Part shown: positions 17,425 through 28,107 of the stretch, one piece after another
Layout of the letters: each line of letters starts with the position of its first letter
How positions within the stretch are numbered: the stretch's first letter is position 1
Assembly: GCF_024347675.1 (NCBI RefSeq)
Contig: NZ_AP024881.1
Span: forward strand, 248,001-312,000
Direction of reading: 5' to 3'
DNA: 64,000 nt
Source: Vibrio ishigakensis
GTDB taxonomy: Bacteria > Pseudomonadota > Gammaproteobacteria > Enterobacterales > Vibrionaceae
The notes under the pieces: model-generated
The model's database searches: none
What the model saw: only the letters and a program-made list of their open reading frames with translations
What the model was told of the DNA's origin: nothing
Translations under genes and position numbers: made by a program

Positions 17425-18801
17425 TTACAGGTTCTCTTCAGCAAATTCGGCTAGGCGACTTCGCACCACGCCATTGAGATGCACGTTAGCGCTGCCCTCA
17501 AAGTTCTTAAATCTCTCCACCATATAGGTTAAGCCTGACGTCACCGGTGTTAGATACGGTGAGTCAATCTGGGCTAGGTTACCCGAGCAGACAATCTTGG
17601 TGCCTTCGCCGCAACGGGTGATGATGGTTTTGATCTGAGAAGCGGTCAGGTTTTGGCACTCATCCAATAACACAAAAGCATTCTGAATGGAGCGTCCGCG
17701 CATAAAGTTAATGGATTTGAACTGTATGTTGGCTTTTTCGCAGATGTAGCGAAGTGAGCCTTCAGTGCAGTGGTCGTTTTTGTGCAGCGCCTCTAGGGTA
17801 TCGGTGACCGATGCCAGCCACGGCAGCATCTTCTCTTCCTCGTTGCCCGGTAAGAAGCCGATGGATTCACCGATATCTGGGGTGTTACGGGTTACGATGA
17901 TCTTATCGAAGTTGTTTTGCTCAACGGTCTGCTCTAATGCCGCCGCCATGGCGAGCAGTGTCTTACCACTACCAGCAGCCCCAGTCAGGATCACTAGGTC
18001 GATATCTGGGTCGAGTAGGGCATCTAAAGCCATGCCTTGATAGATGTTCTTCGGTTTGATGTCCCAAGCGCGACGACTCATTAGTTTGTCACGATTTAGG
18101 TCCTTTAAGGTGACAGACTCAGGGGTTATCTCAGTGACTCTGGCTGCAAAGTCAGTCTCTGAATCCAGCAGATATTGGTTTACATATGGCAGTTCAAGGT
18201 GGTTCTGGTCAATCAGGTGATGGGTTTTACCCGCAAGAGAGATAGAGTTTACATCTTCAACGGATTCCCAAAAGTTGCCGTCGTATTGGGCAAAGCCCTT
18301 GGTAAGGTATTGAACATCATCGATGAGTTGATCGGTTCGGTAATCCTCAACAAACCTTACTCCTGCTCCCTTGGCACGAAGACGCATATTGATGTCTTTG
18401 GTGACTAGCACTACCTCGCGAGGTGAACGTTTGTTCTGCAGATAGATAACGGCATTCAGGATGCGATTATCTCCCGCTTTATCGGCGAATGCCTTCACCG
18501 TTTCTTGTAGCTCAAAGTCCGCAAGGATGGAGAGTGAGCCCGTTGTTTGTGAATCTCTATTGAATGAAATGCCCTCTGAGATCTGGTCTGGTGTTGCATC
18601 CTTGAAGATGTCCTCTAGCGCACGAATCGCTACACGAGCATCGCGAGCAACATCGCGCTTGCTGTCTTTGATTCGGTCGAGTTCTTCTAGGACTGTCATC
18701 GGGATGACGACATCGTGTTCTTGGAAAGAGAATATTGCGTGTGGTTCGTGGAGTAAGATGTTGGTGTCGAGTACAAAAATTTTGCGTTCGCTATCGCCCA
18801 T
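17425..18801 (-). CDS. PhoH-like protein with N-terminal PIN domain
   Basis: This 458-residue protein joins two domains. A PIN nuclease-like domain covers about 1-150 and starts with VLDTNILLHEP; conserved acids Asp12 and the RDARVAIRALED block are present. A PhoH ATPase domain covers about 235-455, with Walker A TGAAGSGKTLLA near 272, then TRNTPDIGESIGFLPG near 305 and LLDECQNLTASQIKT near 375. The arrangement matches the long PhoH2-type proteins, which in some bacteria act as RNA helicase/RNases. RNA processing is therefore an inference. It is divergent from rapA and transcribed alone. Confidence 0.88.
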   Translation of the reverse strand: MGDSERKIFVLDTNILLHEPHAIFSFQEHDVVIPMTVLEELDRIKDSKRDVARDARVAIRALEDIFKDATPDQISEGISFNRDSQTTGSLSILADFELQETVKAFADKAGDNRILNAVIYLQNKRSPREVVLVTKDINMRLRAKGAGVRFVEDYRTDQLIDDVQYLTKGFAQYDGNFWESVEDVNSISLAGKTHHLIDQNHLELPYVNQYLLDSETDFAARVTEITPESVTLKDLNRDKLMSRRAWDIKPKNIYQGMALDALLDPDIDLVILTGAAGSGKTLLAMAAALEQTVEQNNFDKIIVTRNTPDIGESIGFLPGNEEEKMLPWLASVTDTLEALHKNDHCTEGSLRYICEKANIQFKSINFMRGRSIQNAFVLLDECQNLTASQIKTIITRCGEGTKIVCSGNLAQIDSPYLTPVTSGLTYMVERFKNFEGSANVHLNGVVRSRLAEFAEENL

Positions 18802-19060
18802 AAGCGACTCCTTTGCTCATGTCTTTTCTTAGATACCTCTTACATTTTGAGTGTAGTTTGGTTTCATAAGTTTGACAGTTTGATTGCATGATTTTTACCC
18901 AACAAAATTAAGGTTTTACGTGACCACCTTGGCTCGATGCAATATGATGACGCCCTTTTTTGTGGGTGACTTAGCTCCTTTTACGAGGCGGAAATTGCAC
19001 ATGATCATGGCGGTTTTCTTCTACTATTAGAGAGTTCATTTTTTTGAGGGTTTTAGCTGA

Positions 19061-21967
19061 ATGGCATTTGCGATTGGTCAACGTTGGATTAGTGATACTG
19101 AGAGTGATTTGGGCTTAGGTACAGTGGTGGCAATCGATGCCCGTACCGTGACACTGATGTTTGCTGCATCGGAAGAAGAGAGGCTATATGCCATTAGCGA
19201 TGCGCCTATTACTCGCGTTACCTTCGCAGTGGGAGATCAGATTGAATCTCACCAAGATTGGTCGCTTCAGGTAGAGGAAGTGGTTGAGGAAGATGGTGTG
19301 CTGACCTATGTGGGCACCAGACTCGATACCGAAGAGACGAATGTTCAGCTTCGTGAGATCTTCCTGAGCCATCAGATCCGATTCAACAAACCTCAAGATA
19401 AGCTGTTTGCCGGTCAAATTGACCGTATGGACAACTTTGTACTTCGCTATCGCGCCCTACAAAACCAATATCAACAACTAAAAAGCCCGATGCGCGGCCT
19501 GCAGGGGATGCGTGCCGGCCTTATTCCGCACCAACTGTTTATCGCCCATGAGGTGGGTAAACGTTATGCACCGCGTGTGCTGCTTGCCGATGAGGTAGGT
19601 CTAGGTAAAACCATCGAAGCGGGCATGATCATCCATCAACAGGTACTGGCTGGTCGTGCTGAGCGCGTACTTATCGTGGTACCAGAGACTCTGCAGCACC
19701 AATGGCTAGTAGAGATGATGCGTCGCTTTAACCTGCACTTCTCTGTGTTTGATGAAGAGCGTTGTATTGAGGCTTATGCGGATGCTCACAACCCGTTCGA
19801 TACCCAACAGCTAGTGCTTTGCTCTTTAGACTTTTTGAAGAACAACCCTAAGCGTCATCAGCAAGCCCTAGAAGCTAAATGGGATCTCTTGGTCGTGGAT
19901 GAAGCCCATCACCTCGAGTGGAGCTTAGATGCTCCTAGTGCTGAATATCTGGCGGTAGAGTCGCTAGCGAAGATTATTCCGGCAGTACTTCTATTGACGG
20001 CAACCCCTGAGCAGCTGGGGCGTGAGAGTCACTTTGCACGTTTGCGCCTGTTAGACCCAGACCGTTTTTACGATTACCAAAGCTTTGTTGAAGAAGAGTC
20101 AAACTATGAGCCAGTAGCCGAAGCGGTAGGCCAGCTTCTTTCGGGCTTTGGTCTATCCAACGAGGCTAAAAATCAGATCACTGAGCTCTTGTCAGAACAA
20201 GACGTTGAGCCACTGTTCAAGGCGATTGCGGATACCGACCATGAAGAGCAGCAAGCTCTGGCTCGCCAAGAGCTTATCGATAATCTGATGGACCGCCATG
20301 GTACGGGCCGAGTGCTATTTAGAAACACCCGCGCCGCTATCCAAGGCTTCCCTGAGCGTCGTGTGCACCTGCTACCTATGCCTATGCCTGAGCAGTACAC
20401 TCGCGCGGTTAAGGTTTCTAAGATGTTCAATGTTGACCTGCCTATGGAAAAGCAGGCGGGCATCATGCTTTACCCAGAAGAGATCTTCCAAGAGTTGGGT
20501 GATACAGGTAACTGGTGGCAGTTCGATAGCCGCGTAGATTGGTTGATTGAAAAGGTGAAGGTCAAGCGTGGCGATAAGATTCTAGTGATTGCATCACGTG
20601 CTCAGACAGCACTTCAGCTAGAGCAGGCTCTGCGTGAGCGCGAGGGCATTCGCGCAACCGTATTCCATGAAGGTATGTCCATCATAGAGCGCGACAAAGC
20701 AGCGGCTTATTTCGCAGAAGAAGAGGGCGGCGCTCAGGTACTTATCTGTTCTGAGATCGGCTCAGAGGGTCGTAACTTCCAGTTTGCAAATCAATTGGTT
20801 ATGTTCGATCTGCCGTTTAACCCGGACCTGCTTGAGCAGCGTATCGGTCGTCTGGACCGTATCGGTCAGAACTCAGATATCGATATCTTTGTACCTTTCC
20901 TTGAGGGAAGCTCTCAAGGGGTTCTGGCTCACTGGTATCACGAAGGTCTAAACGCCTTTGCAGAGACCTGCCCGACCGGTCGCACCGTTTATGAGAAGTT
21001 CTCTTATGAGCTGACTGAAATGGTGGCTTCGGGTGACAGCAGTGAGCTTAGCAATGTCGTTGCTGAGTCTGCCAAGCTGAACCAAGAACTCAAGCAGCAG
21101 CTAGAGCATGGTCGTGATCGTTTGCTTGAGATGCACTCTAATGGTGGTGAGCGAGCTCATGAGTTGGTTAAGCAGATTGGCGCAAAAGATGGTGATACCC
21201 AGTTTGTTAGCTTTGCTTTGAGTCTATTTGATTGTATCGGTCTAAACCAAGACGACAAGGGTGAGAATGCACTGATTGTTTCTCCTTCTGAGCATATGTT
21301 AGTTCCAAGCTACCCAGGTCTCCCGTACGATGGTGCAACCATCACCTTTGACCGTGATACGGCGCTGTCGCGTGAAGATATGCATTTTATGTCTTGGGAG
21401 CACCCAATGATCCAAGGTGGTATCGACCTACTTTTAAGTGAGGGTGTGGGTACTTCTGCAGTTTCGCTTCTCAAGAACAAGGCATTGCCAGTGGGCACTA
21501 TGCTGCTTGAGTTGGTTTATCTGGTGGATGCTCAAGCACCGAAGAGCAGTGGTATCGGTCGCTACTTACCGCAAACGCCTATCCGTATTATGCTCGACGG
21601 TAACGGAAACGACCTGTCTGCACAGGTAGAGTTTGAGAGCTTCAACCGTCAACTAAGCCCAATCAATCGTCATATGGGTGGCAAGCTTGTTGGCTCGGTG
21701 CAGGCGCAGATCCAAGCCCTAATCAAAGCGGGCGATGAGAAGATTGGCGTCAAGCATGAGCAGGTGAAGCAGGAAGCACAGACTGAGATGCGCAATAGCC
21801 TGAATGCGGAACTAGAACGTCTACTTGCTCTGAAAGCGGTTAACCCGAACATTCGTGATGAGGAAGTGACCGCTATCGAGACTCAGATTGCTCAACTAGA
21901 AGAGTACATTTCTAACGCTCAGATCCAACTGGATTCATTGCGCGTTATCGTAGTATCACACAACTAA
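19061..21967 (+). CDS. rapA: RNA polymerase-associated ATPase RapA
   Basis: RapA is a Swi2/Snf2-family ATPase that binds RNA polymerase and promotes its recycling. It has 968 residues, the E. coli length. Tudor-like N-terminal domains cover about 1-110. Walker [13 protein letters not shown] is near residue 176, the DEAH box [10 protein letters not shown] near 279, and motif [13 protein letters not shown] near 312. The helicase C part includes [19 protein letters not shown] near 566 and the arginine-finger region [12 protein letters not shown] near 591. The start is the ATG at 19061. The 259-bp gap from the divergent phoH-like gene must hold both promoters. It is followed 10 bp later by rluA, as in E. 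coli. Confidence 0.97.
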   Translation: MAFAIGQRWISDTESDLGLGTVVAIDARTVTLMFAASEEERLYAISDAPITRVTFAVGDQIESHQDWSLQVEEVVEEDGVLTYVGTRLDTEETNVQLREIFLSHQIRFNKPQDKLFAGQIDRMDNFVLRYRALQNQYQQLKSPMRGLQGMRAGLIPHQLFIAHEVGKRYAPRVLLADEVGLGKTIEAGMIIHQQVLAGRAERVLIVVPETLQHQWLVEMMRRFNLHFSVFDEERCIEAYADAHNPFDTQQLVLCSLDFLKNNPKRHQQALEAKWDLLVVDEAHHLEWSLDAPSAEYLAVESLAKIIPAVLLLTATPEQLGRESHFARLRLLDPDRFYDYQSFVEEESNYEPVAEAVGQLLSGFGLSNEAKNQITELLSEQDVEPLFKAIADTDHEEQQALARQELIDNLMDRHGTGRVLFRNTRAAIQGFPERRVHLLPMPMPEQYTRAVKVSKMFNVDLPMEKQAGIMLYPEEIFQELGDTGNWWQFDSRVDWLIEKVKVKRGDKILVIASRAQTALQLEQALREREGIRATVFHEGMSIIERDKAAAYFAEEEGGAQVLICSEIGSEGRNFQFANQLVMFDLPFNPDLLEQRIGRLDRIGQNSDIDIFVPFLEGSSQGVLAHWYHEGLNAFAETCPTGRTVYEKFSYELTEMVASGDSSELSNVVAESAKLNQELKQQLEHGRDRLLEMHSNGGERAHELVKQIGAKDGDTQFVSFALSLFDCIGLNQDDKGENALIVSPSEHMLVPSYPGLPYDGATITFDRDTALSREDMHFMSWEHPMIQGGIDLLLSEGVGTSAVSLLKNKALPVGTMLLELVYLVDAQAPKSSGIGRYLPQTPIRIMLDGNGNDLSAQVEFESFNRQLSPINRHMGGKLVGSVQAQIQALIKAGDEKIGVKHEQVKQEAQTEMRNSLNAELERLLALKAVNPNIRDEEVTAIETQIAQLEEYISNAQIQLDSLRVIVVSHN

Positions 21968-21977
21968 GGAGTTAGGT

Positions 21978-22715
21978 ATGGCGATGACGGAATACCGACC
22001 TCCTGTCGAACCTTGGACTGAGGTTGTATATCAAGACGAGCATATCCTAGTCGCCAATAAACCGGCAGGCTTGCTGTCGGTTCCTGGCCGCGAGGAAAAG
22101 CACTACGATAGCCTATGGAGCCGACTTGTTGAGGAGTATCCGGAGATTCAGGTGGTGCATAGGTTAGATATGGCGACCTCGGGCCTGATGCTATTCGCAC
22201 TGACTAAGGATGCCGAACGTCATCTAAAAAAGCAGTTTCAGTATCGCTTAACCCACAAGGTTTATTATGCCCGTGTGTGGGGCGAGCTTGAGGAAAGAGA
22301 GGGGCTAGTGGATTTGCCCCTTATCTGTGATTGGCCTAATCGACCACGTCAAAAGGTGTGCAACCAAGATGGTAAGCCATCTCGCACTGATTACCAGAGA
22401 GTGACTCAAGAGGAACAAACCTGCATAGTGCGCCTGCTACCTATCACTGGACGATCACATCAATTGCGAGTACACATGAGTGAGATAGGGCATCCCATTG
22501 TAGGTGATGAGTTTTATGCCCATGATGAGGCAAAAGATTTCTCTGAAAGGTTGCAGCTTCATTCCACAGAACTGTGCTTTTATCATCCCAAAGACGATAA
22601 ATTGGTATCTATGTTTGTGCCATGCGACTTTTTTCCTGAAGCAAAACCCGTAGTATTAGACATCTATACTGCACCGCAGACACTCCCAGATTATAAGAGT
22701 CTGCCTAAGCACTAG
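21978..22715 (+). CDS. rluA: Dual-specificity 23S rRNA/tRNA pseudouridine synthase RluA
   Basis: RluA isomerises uridine 746 of 23S rRNA and uridine 32 of several tRNAs. The catalytic motif VVHRLDMATSGLMLF places the active-site Asp at residue 64, the same position as in E. coli RluA. NKPAGLLSVPGR (27-38) and the C-terminal GRSHQLRVHMSEIGHPIVGD near 158 are further signatures. It has 245 residues, slightly longer than E. coli RluA. AAGGAG sits just upstream of the ATG. It follows rapA closely and probably shares its transcript. Confidence 0.94.
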   Translation: MAMTEYRPPVEPWTEVVYQDEHILVANKPAGLLSVPGREEKHYDSLWSRLVEEYPEIQVVHRLDMATSGLMLFALTKDAERHLKKQFQYRLTHKVYYARVWGELEEREGLVDLPLICDWPNRPRQKVCNQDGKPSRTDYQRVTQEEQTCIVRLLPITGRSHQLRVHMSEIGHPIVGDEFYAHDEAKDFSERLQLHSTELCFYHPKDDKLVSMFVPCDFFPEAKPVVLDIYTAPQTLPDYKSLPKH

Positions 22716-22723
22716 AGGTCAGC

Positions 22724-23680
22724 ATGTACAAGGTCGTTTTTCTCGATCAGGAGACCATTCCTGAACATATCCAGTTTCGCCAGTTAGATTTTCCACATAC
22801 TTGGACTAGCTACCCCTCAACCTCACCCGAACAGATGGATGAGAGGTTACAGTCGGCTGATATTGTTATTACTAACAAGGTAATGCTAGACGCTAGCATT
22901 CTCGCAAAACACCCAAGTATCAAACTTATCGCTGTGTCTGCCACGGGCACTAATAACGTGGATTTAGACTACTGTAAGCAGAATTGTATAGGGGTGTGTA
23001 ATGTTCAAGGCTACGCGACGCGCTCTGTACCTGAACATGTCATTGCTATGCTATTTGCCCTAAGACGCAATCTATTTGCCTATCACCAAGATATTCAAAA
23101 GGGTGTGTGGCAAGAGAAAAAACAGTTTTGTTTCTTTACTCACCCTATATCAGATATCGCAGGCTCAACCTTGGCTGTAGTGGGTTCTGGTAGCTTAGGT
23201 CAGTCGGTAGCCAAGCTTGGCGAGGCGCTAGGGATGCAGGTTATCTTTGCTGAGCGCAAAGGGGCCACAGATGTACGTGATGGCTACGTGTCCTTTGAAG
23301 ATGCTTTAAAACGAGCTGATGTACTGACTCTGCATTGCCCTCTGAATGAGGAAACCACCAATCTCATTGGTAGCAAAGAGCTTAAAATGATGAAAGCGAG
23401 CTCGGTATTGATCAATACCGGACGCGGTGGTCTGGTTGAGGAGTCTGAGTTAGTAGAGGCATTAAAAGAGGGCGAAATTGCTGGAGCAGGCTTTGATGTG
23501 TTTACCCAGGAGCCAGCTGATGAGAGTAACCCTTTGATAGCTAATGCTCATCTGCCGAATTTGTTGCTCACTCCACATGTAGCTTGGGGCAGTGATTCGG
23601 CTATACAGAGCTTGGTCAATATCCTGTTGGATAATATCGAGAGCTTTGTCGCTGGTGGAGATAACAACCGCCTAGTATGA
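22724..23680 (+). CDS. D-isomer-specific 2-hydroxyacid dehydrogenase
   Basis: This 318-residue NAD(P)-dependent dehydrogenase has all the catalytic elements. The Rossmann loop VVGSGSLGQSVAKLGEALGM begins near 152, the catalytic Arg lies in NTGRGGLVEE near 232, the Glu follows near 261, and the His is in TPHVAWGS near 284. The pattern resembles the HprA (hydroxypyruvate/glycerate dehydrogenase) branch, but substrate cannot be fixed from sequence. It starts 8 bp after rluA and ends at a strong bidirectional terminator, so rapA-rluA-dehydrogenase may form one operon. Confidence 0.87.
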   Translation: MYKVVFLDQETIPEHIQFRQLDFPHTWTSYPSTSPEQMDERLQSADIVITNKVMLDASILAKHPSIKLIAVSATGTNNVDLDYCKQNCIGVCNVQGYATRSVPEHVIAMLFALRRNLFAYHQDIQKGVWQEKKQFCFFTHPISDIAGSTLAVVGSGSLGQSVAKLGEALGMQVIFAERKGATDVRDGYVSFEDALKRADVLTLHCPLNEETTNLIGSKELKMMKASSVLINTGRGGLVEESELVEALKEGEIAGAGFDVFTQEPADESNPLIANAHLPNLLLTPHVAWGSDSAIQSLVNILLDNIESFVAGGDNNRLV

Positions 23681-23708
23681 AAAAAGGGTCGCTGTAGCGA
23701 CCCTTTTT
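23681..23708. terminator. Bidirectional terminator between the dehydrogenase and usp genes
   Basis: A 12-bp perfect stem AAAAAGGGTCGC / GCGACCCTTTTT with a TGTA loop lies between convergent stops at 23680 and 23712. It works in both directions. Confidence 0.93.
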
Positions 23709-23711
23709 GTA

Positions 23712-24149
23712 TTAACCGTGTGGCTTAATTACCAGAACGTTTATCTGCGAGTTTTCTACCACTTTGCTCGCTACAGAGCCCAGCACTACCTTATCGATAC
23801 GCGAGCGTTTATGACTTGGCATCACGATAAGATCGGCTCCTAGCTTCTCCGAGTAGTCGATAATGGTTGCGTACGGCTTACCTTCAGCAATGTGCACGTT
23901 GTAAACCAATTCTGGGTCGATGAACTCATCAGCAAAGGCGCGAAGTTGTGCCTCAACATCTTTTTTCATCTTTTTAACCGCATCCTTGGGGAAGTAGGTG
24001 GCGACCATCGACATATGGATCCCCGGCAATACATTTAAAAGGTGTAGTTGTGCGTTGCTTTGTTTAGCGTGCCAAACTGCAGCCTTCAGTGCTTTGTCGC
24101 TGAAGCCTTGTTCGTTGAGATCGACAGGTACTAGAATCTGTTTATACAT
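23712..24149 (-). CDS. Universal stress protein UspA family
   Basis: This 145-residue single-domain Usp protein starts MYKQILVPVDLNEQGFSDKAL. The nucleotide-binding signature is near the C-terminus: GADLIVMPSHKRSRIDKVVLGSVASKV (about residues 105-131), matching the ATP-binding G-2X-G-9X-G(S/T) pattern loosely. The start is the ATG at 24149; the longer frame from 24209 adds 20 residues with no domain value. The gene is 75 bp downstream of the TRAP permease on the same strand, and Usp genes often accompany TRAP operons. A shared transcript and a role linked to that transporter are possible. Confidence 0.87.
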   Translation of the reverse strand: MYKQILVPVDLNEQGFSDKALKAAVWHAKQSNAQLHLLNVLPGIHMSMVATYFPKDAVKKMKKDVEAQLRAFADEFIDPELVYNVHIAEGKPYATIIDYSEKLGADLIVMPSHKRSRIDKVVLGSVASKVVENSQINVLVIKPHG

Positions 24150-24223
24150 GTTCGTGGTGCTCGTTATTATTTGTCCTACTATTGCCCCATAGTGTGACCC
24201 ATGGGGCATTGAGCGAAATCAAG

Positions 24224-26797
24224 TTATCCCGAGATCGCACCTTTCAATGCGCGTCTGCGCTGATTTAAGCCAAGTAATACCACTAATAGTAGCGCAGGTA
24301 CGAAGACCCACTCCTTCATTGGACGATCGGCAGGTTGAATGATGTGCTTGATTTCCCAATCAAAATCTATACCGGCCGATTCTGCAGGAGAACCAAATTC
24401 CACCATATCAACGGTAACTTTATTCTCTGCTTGAGACAGCATCAGACCCATAGATGAGATACGCTCTTCGCCACCAGATGCCTCCTCTTCAAATGGCAGT
24501 CGTACCGTTTTACTGATGAACTTACCTTCAAGATTTTCACCCTCAACCCGAAGTTCGATAGGTGTACCTATTGGCAACTGCTCTACAACTTCACTTATCT
24601 GAGTTGCAGGAACCTCGAGCTTGGCTGGGTAAATCATGTCCCACCAGAAACCAGGACGGAAGAAAGAGAAAACTAGCACTAGCAAGGCAATGGTTTCCCA
24701 CCATTTGTTGCGGGTGAACCACCAACCTTGTGTCGCTGCCGAAAACAGCAGCATGGCTATGGTTGCTGATATCACCGTCAAGAACAGATGCCACCATGAG
24801 TCTATGCCTATCATCAGAAGCTGGGTGTTAAACACGAACATGAATGGCAAGATCGCGGTTCGGATATCGTAGGTAAAGCCTTGGATACCAGTGCGAATAG
24901 GGTCAGATTTTGCGATAGCCGCGGCGGCAAATGCGGCCAGACCTACAGGTGGCGTGTCATCCGCAAGAATACCGAAATAGAACACGAATAGGTGTACTGC
25001 GATAAGTGGGATAATAAGGCCGTGTGCGGCGCCTAGGGTTACGATAACTGGTGCCATTAGTGTGGATACCACGATGTAGTTTGCCGTGGTTGGCAGACCC
25101 ATACCCAATACAAGGCTAATAATCGCGGTAAACAGCAGCATCAAGATAATGTTACCGCCCGAGATGAACTCGACGAAGTCGGTCATTACCAGACCAATAC
25201 CGGTTAGGGTAACCACACCTACAACCGTACCAGCAGCCGCGGTCGCTACACCTATACCTATCATGTTTCTAGCACCGGAAACGAGCGCTTCCAATAGGTC
25301 GGTAACCCCCTCTTTAAACGACTCAACTAGCGTATCTTCTTTGGCAAATATTGCCATCAGAGGCTTCTGGGTTAGCAAGATGAAGATCATAAACACGGTA
25401 GCCCAGAATGCAGACAGACCTGGAGAGAAACGCTCTACGGTCAAGCACCATACTAGCACTACGATAGGTAGTAGGAAGTGAAGACCAGATTTTACCGTAG
25501 GGCCCGGCTCAGGGATCTCATTAAGATCGGGATCCATCTCAGCATGGTGTCTGAACTTAGATGAGATACGCACCAGTGCCACATAGGCAAGAAGCAAAGC
25601 CACTGCCACGATAGGGGTAGCGGCTGCACCAAACACATCTTTGGTCCACCCAATACCGTAGTAAACCGCTGCACTGATAATACACAGACCTAAAATAGTG
25701 CCGGTAAACGAAAGCATGCTTTGTAATAGCGTAGGGTTGTGGCGACGAGGAAGGCCTTGCATGCCTGCCTTACATGCCTCTAGATGCACGATGTAGATAA
25801 GGGCAACATAGGAGATAAGCGCTGGAAGAAGAGCCGCCTTGATAACCTCAACATACGAAATACCCACGTATTCCACCATCAGGAATGCGGCTGCACCCAT
25901 GATAGGCGGGGTAAGCTGACCATTGGTTGATGCTGCTACTTCTACTGCACCTGCTTTGGTGCCAGGGAAGCCAACACGCTTCATCAGCGGAATAGTAAAA
26001 GTACCCGTGGTTACTACGTTGGCGATAGACGAACCAGATACTAGACCCGATAGACCAGAGGCCACAACTGCTGCTTTCGCGGGACCGCCACGCATATGAC
26101 CAAGCAGTGAGAAGGCTACCTTAATAAAATAAGCACCCGCACCGGCGCGCTCAAGCATGGCGCCAAAGAGTACAAACAAGAATACGAATGAGGTTGAAAC
26201 CCCAAGAGCAACACCAAACACACCTTCTGTTGTTAGCCATAGGTGAGACATGGCCTTGTTCAGGCTCGCTCCTTTATGAGCGATAACGTCTGGCATATGA
26301 GGGCCAGCGAAAGTATAAGTAAGGAATACTGCAGCTACCACCATCAGCGGTGGCCCTAGTGCACGTCGAGTTGCCTCTAGAAGTAGCAACATACCACATA
26401 CCGCTATAACGATATCTGGTGTAGTTGGAGCACCTGAGCGCCCTGCTAACTGGGTATAGAAGATATAGATATAGGCAGCAGAGAAGCTACCTAAGAGAGC
26501 CAATACCCAATCGATTAAAGGGATTCTATCTCGGGCCGAGGTCTTCATCGCTGGATAAGCGGTAAAGGCAAGGAAGATAGCAAAGGTTAGGTGTATCGCT
26601 CGAGCTTCGGTGTCATTGAGTATGCCGAAATTGAAGATAAACGGCAGTGGAGAGGCATACCACAGTTGAAACAGTGACCATAGTAAAGGCACTAGCCACA
26701 AGATGCGTCCTGGGATACCACTTGGGTTTCTCGCTCCAGTATCAGCCTGAGCGACCATCTCCTGAACATCTTGGGAGGGAGTCGTTGAATGTGTCAT
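24224..26797 (-). CDS. TRAP transporter fused 4TM/12TM permease, TAXI type
   Basis: This 857-residue inner-membrane protein fuses the small (DctQ) and large (DctM) TRAP subunits. Many membrane segments cover about 30-690. The hallmarks include LVLGMGLPTTANYIV near 560 and GLVSGSSIANVVTTGTFTIPLMKRVGFPG near 250-278. The C-terminal part, about 700-840, is soluble and matches DUF3394, with a PDZ-like VEFGSPAESAGIDFDWEIKHI block, then a last membrane segment. TAXI-type TRAP systems are typically Na+-driven importers of dicarboxylates or glutamate-like substrates; substrate here is unknown. The binding-protein gene lies upstream across a terminator. Confidence 0.92.
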   Translation of the reverse strand: MTHSTTPSQDVQEMVAQADTGARNPSGIPGRILWLVPLLWSLFQLWYASPLPFIFNFGILNDTEARAIHLTFAIFLAFTAYPAMKTSARDRIPLIDWVLALLGSFSAAYIYIFYTQLAGRSGAPTTPDIVIAVCGMLLLLEATRRALGPPLMVVAAVFLTYTFAGPHMPDVIAHKGASLNKAMSHLWLTTEGVFGVALGVSTSFVFLFVLFGAMLERAGAGAYFIKVAFSLLGHMRGGPAKAAVVASGLSGLVSGSSIANVVTTGTFTIPLMKRVGFPGTKAGAVEVAASTNGQLTPPIMGAAAFLMVEYVGISYVEVIKAALLPALISYVALIYIVHLEACKAGMQGLPRRHNPTLLQSMLSFTGTILGLCIISAAVYYGIGWTKDVFGAAATPIVAVALLLAYVALVRISSKFRHHAEMDPDLNEIPEPGPTVKSGLHFLLPIVVLVWCLTVERFSPGLSAFWATVFMIFILLTQKPLMAIFAKEDTLVESFKEGVTDLLEALVSGARNMIGIGVATAAAGTVVGVVTLTGIGLVMTDFVEFISGGNIILMLLFTAIISLVLGMGLPTTANYIVVSTLMAPVIVTLGAAHGLIIPLIAVHLFVFYFGILADDTPPVGLAAFAAAAIAKSDPIRTGIQGFTYDIRTAILPFMFVFNTQLLMIGIDSWWHLFLTVISATIAMLLFSAATQGWWFTRNKWWETIALLVLVFSFFRPGFWWDMIYPAKLEVPATQISEVVEQLPIGTPIELRVEGENLEGKFISKTVRLPFEEEASGGEERISSMGLMLSQAENKVTVDMVEFGSPAESAGIDFDWEIKHIIQPADRPMKEWVFVPALLLVVLLGLNQRRRALKGAISG

Positions 26798-26950
26798 TAG
26801 TGTGTCCTAATTTGTTGACGCACAGGGTTGGTTGTTTTTTTATCTGTGCACAAAGTCTAGCCAAAATTTTCATCTTGTTGTGATAGATGAAATTCCCCGA
26901 CTGAAATGTAGGCTAGGAAAGAGGCGGGGAGTTGCCATTAAACAGATGGC

Positions 26951-26981
26951 AAAAAACTAAGGAGGCGTTGTGCCTCCCTAG
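26951..26981 (-). terminator. Intrinsic terminator between TRAP binding protein and permease genes
   Basis: On the minus strand a stem with core GGAGGC / GCCTCC, extended to ten pairs with one mismatch, is followed by six T. It lies 13 bp past the binding-protein stop and 150 bp before the permease start. It would reduce permease transcription relative to the binding protein, or the permease has its own promoter in the 26798-26950 stretch, where I see nothing else. Confidence 0.8.
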
Positions 26982-26993
26982 TATTAATCGGTC

Positions 26994-27962
26994 TTATTTG
27001 ATTAGGCCGATTTCGCGGTAGTATTTCTCTGCACCTGGGTGAAGAGGAATAGATAGGCCGTCTTTCACCATGTTTTCTTTCTTAAGGTTTGCGAAAGCAG
27101 GGTGTAGGCGCTTAAAGGTGTCGAAGTTTTCGAATACAGCTTTTGCTACTGTGTAAGCGACTTCATCAGATACGTCAGCAGTGGTTACCATAGTTGCAGC
27201 TACACCGAAGCTATTAACGTCTTGGTCAGTACCACGGTACATGCCTGCTGGAACTGTGCTGAACGCATAGTAAGGGTTGTCTGCAACGATCTTGTCGATC
27301 TGCTCACCAGTCGCAGGTACTAGTTTAGCGTTACAAGAAGTTGTCGCTTCTTTGATTGAACCGTTCGGGTGACCAACCATGTAGATGAACGCATCGATCT
27401 TGTTATCACATAGAGCTTGTGAACGCTCAGAGCCTTTAAGCTCAGAGGCTAGTTTGAAGCTGTCGTTAGTCCAGCCCATAGCATCCATAACAACGCCCAT
27501 AGTTGCGCGGTCACCTGAACCTGGGTTACCAATGTTCACGCGTTTGCCGGCTAGGTCTGAAACGTTGTTGATACCAGAGTCTTCACGAGCAATGATGTTA
27601 AACGGTTCTGTATGAAGAGAGAACATTGCGCGAAGTTTCTTGTAAGGTCCTTGCTCAGAGAACTTGCTTGTACCGTTGTAGCCGTGGAACTGCCAGTCAG
27701 ACTGAACGATACCGAAATCAAGCTCACCAGAGCGGATGGTGTTTACGTTGTAGATGGAACCGCCTGTAGATTCAACCGAGCAACGCACGTTGTGGTCGTT
27801 ACGGTCTTTGTTTACCAGCTTACAGATAGCACCACCGGTTGGGTAATAAACACCGGTTACTGAACCTGTACCTATGGTAATGAACTCTTGAGCGGAAAGT
27901 GTGCCTGCACTCATTGTAGCTGCAGCGATTGCGCCGAGCTGGATTACTTTTTTCAATGCCAT
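26994..27962 (-). CDS. TAXI family TRAP transporter solute-binding protein
   Basis: This 322-residue periplasmic protein has a signal peptide at 1-24 (cleavage near LSA-QEF). The TAXI signature ITIGTGSVTGVYYPTGGAIC is present near residues 28-47, and GKRVNIGNPGSGDRATMGVVMDAMG follows near 136-160. It captures the substrate for the fused permease encoded downstream. Relatives bind glutamate, glutamine or related acids, but sequence alone does not decide. The ATG at 27962 has AAGGATAAAG upstream. The 417-bp upstream gap contains nested palindromes at 28108-28142. Confidence 0.93.
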   Translation of the reverse strand: MALKKVIQLGAIAAATMSAGTLSAQEFITIGTGSVTGVYYPTGGAICKLVNKDRNDHNVRCSVESTGGSIYNVNTIRSGELDFGIVQSDWQFHGYNGTSKFSEQGPYKKLRAMFSLHTEPFNIIAREDSGINNVSDLAGKRVNIGNPGSGDRATMGVVMDAMGWTNDSFKLASELKGSERSQALCDNKIDAFIYMVGHPNGSIKEATTSCNAKLVPATGEQIDKIVADNPYYAFSTVPAGMYRGTDQDVNSFGVAATMVTTADVSDEVAYTVAKAVFENFDTFKRLHPAFANLKKENMVKDGLSIPLHPGAEKYYREIGLIK

Positions 27963-28107
27963 GATAGCTTTATCCTTATATCCATGATCATATCAACAGC
28001 CTTCTTTGTGCTGTTGGTTTCCTACTTGGAAACGGCATCTTTTTCTCCATCGTTCCTGCCCAAAGCACAAAAAAGAGATAGTCACCTCAAAGTGCCTTAA
28101 GTGTAGT

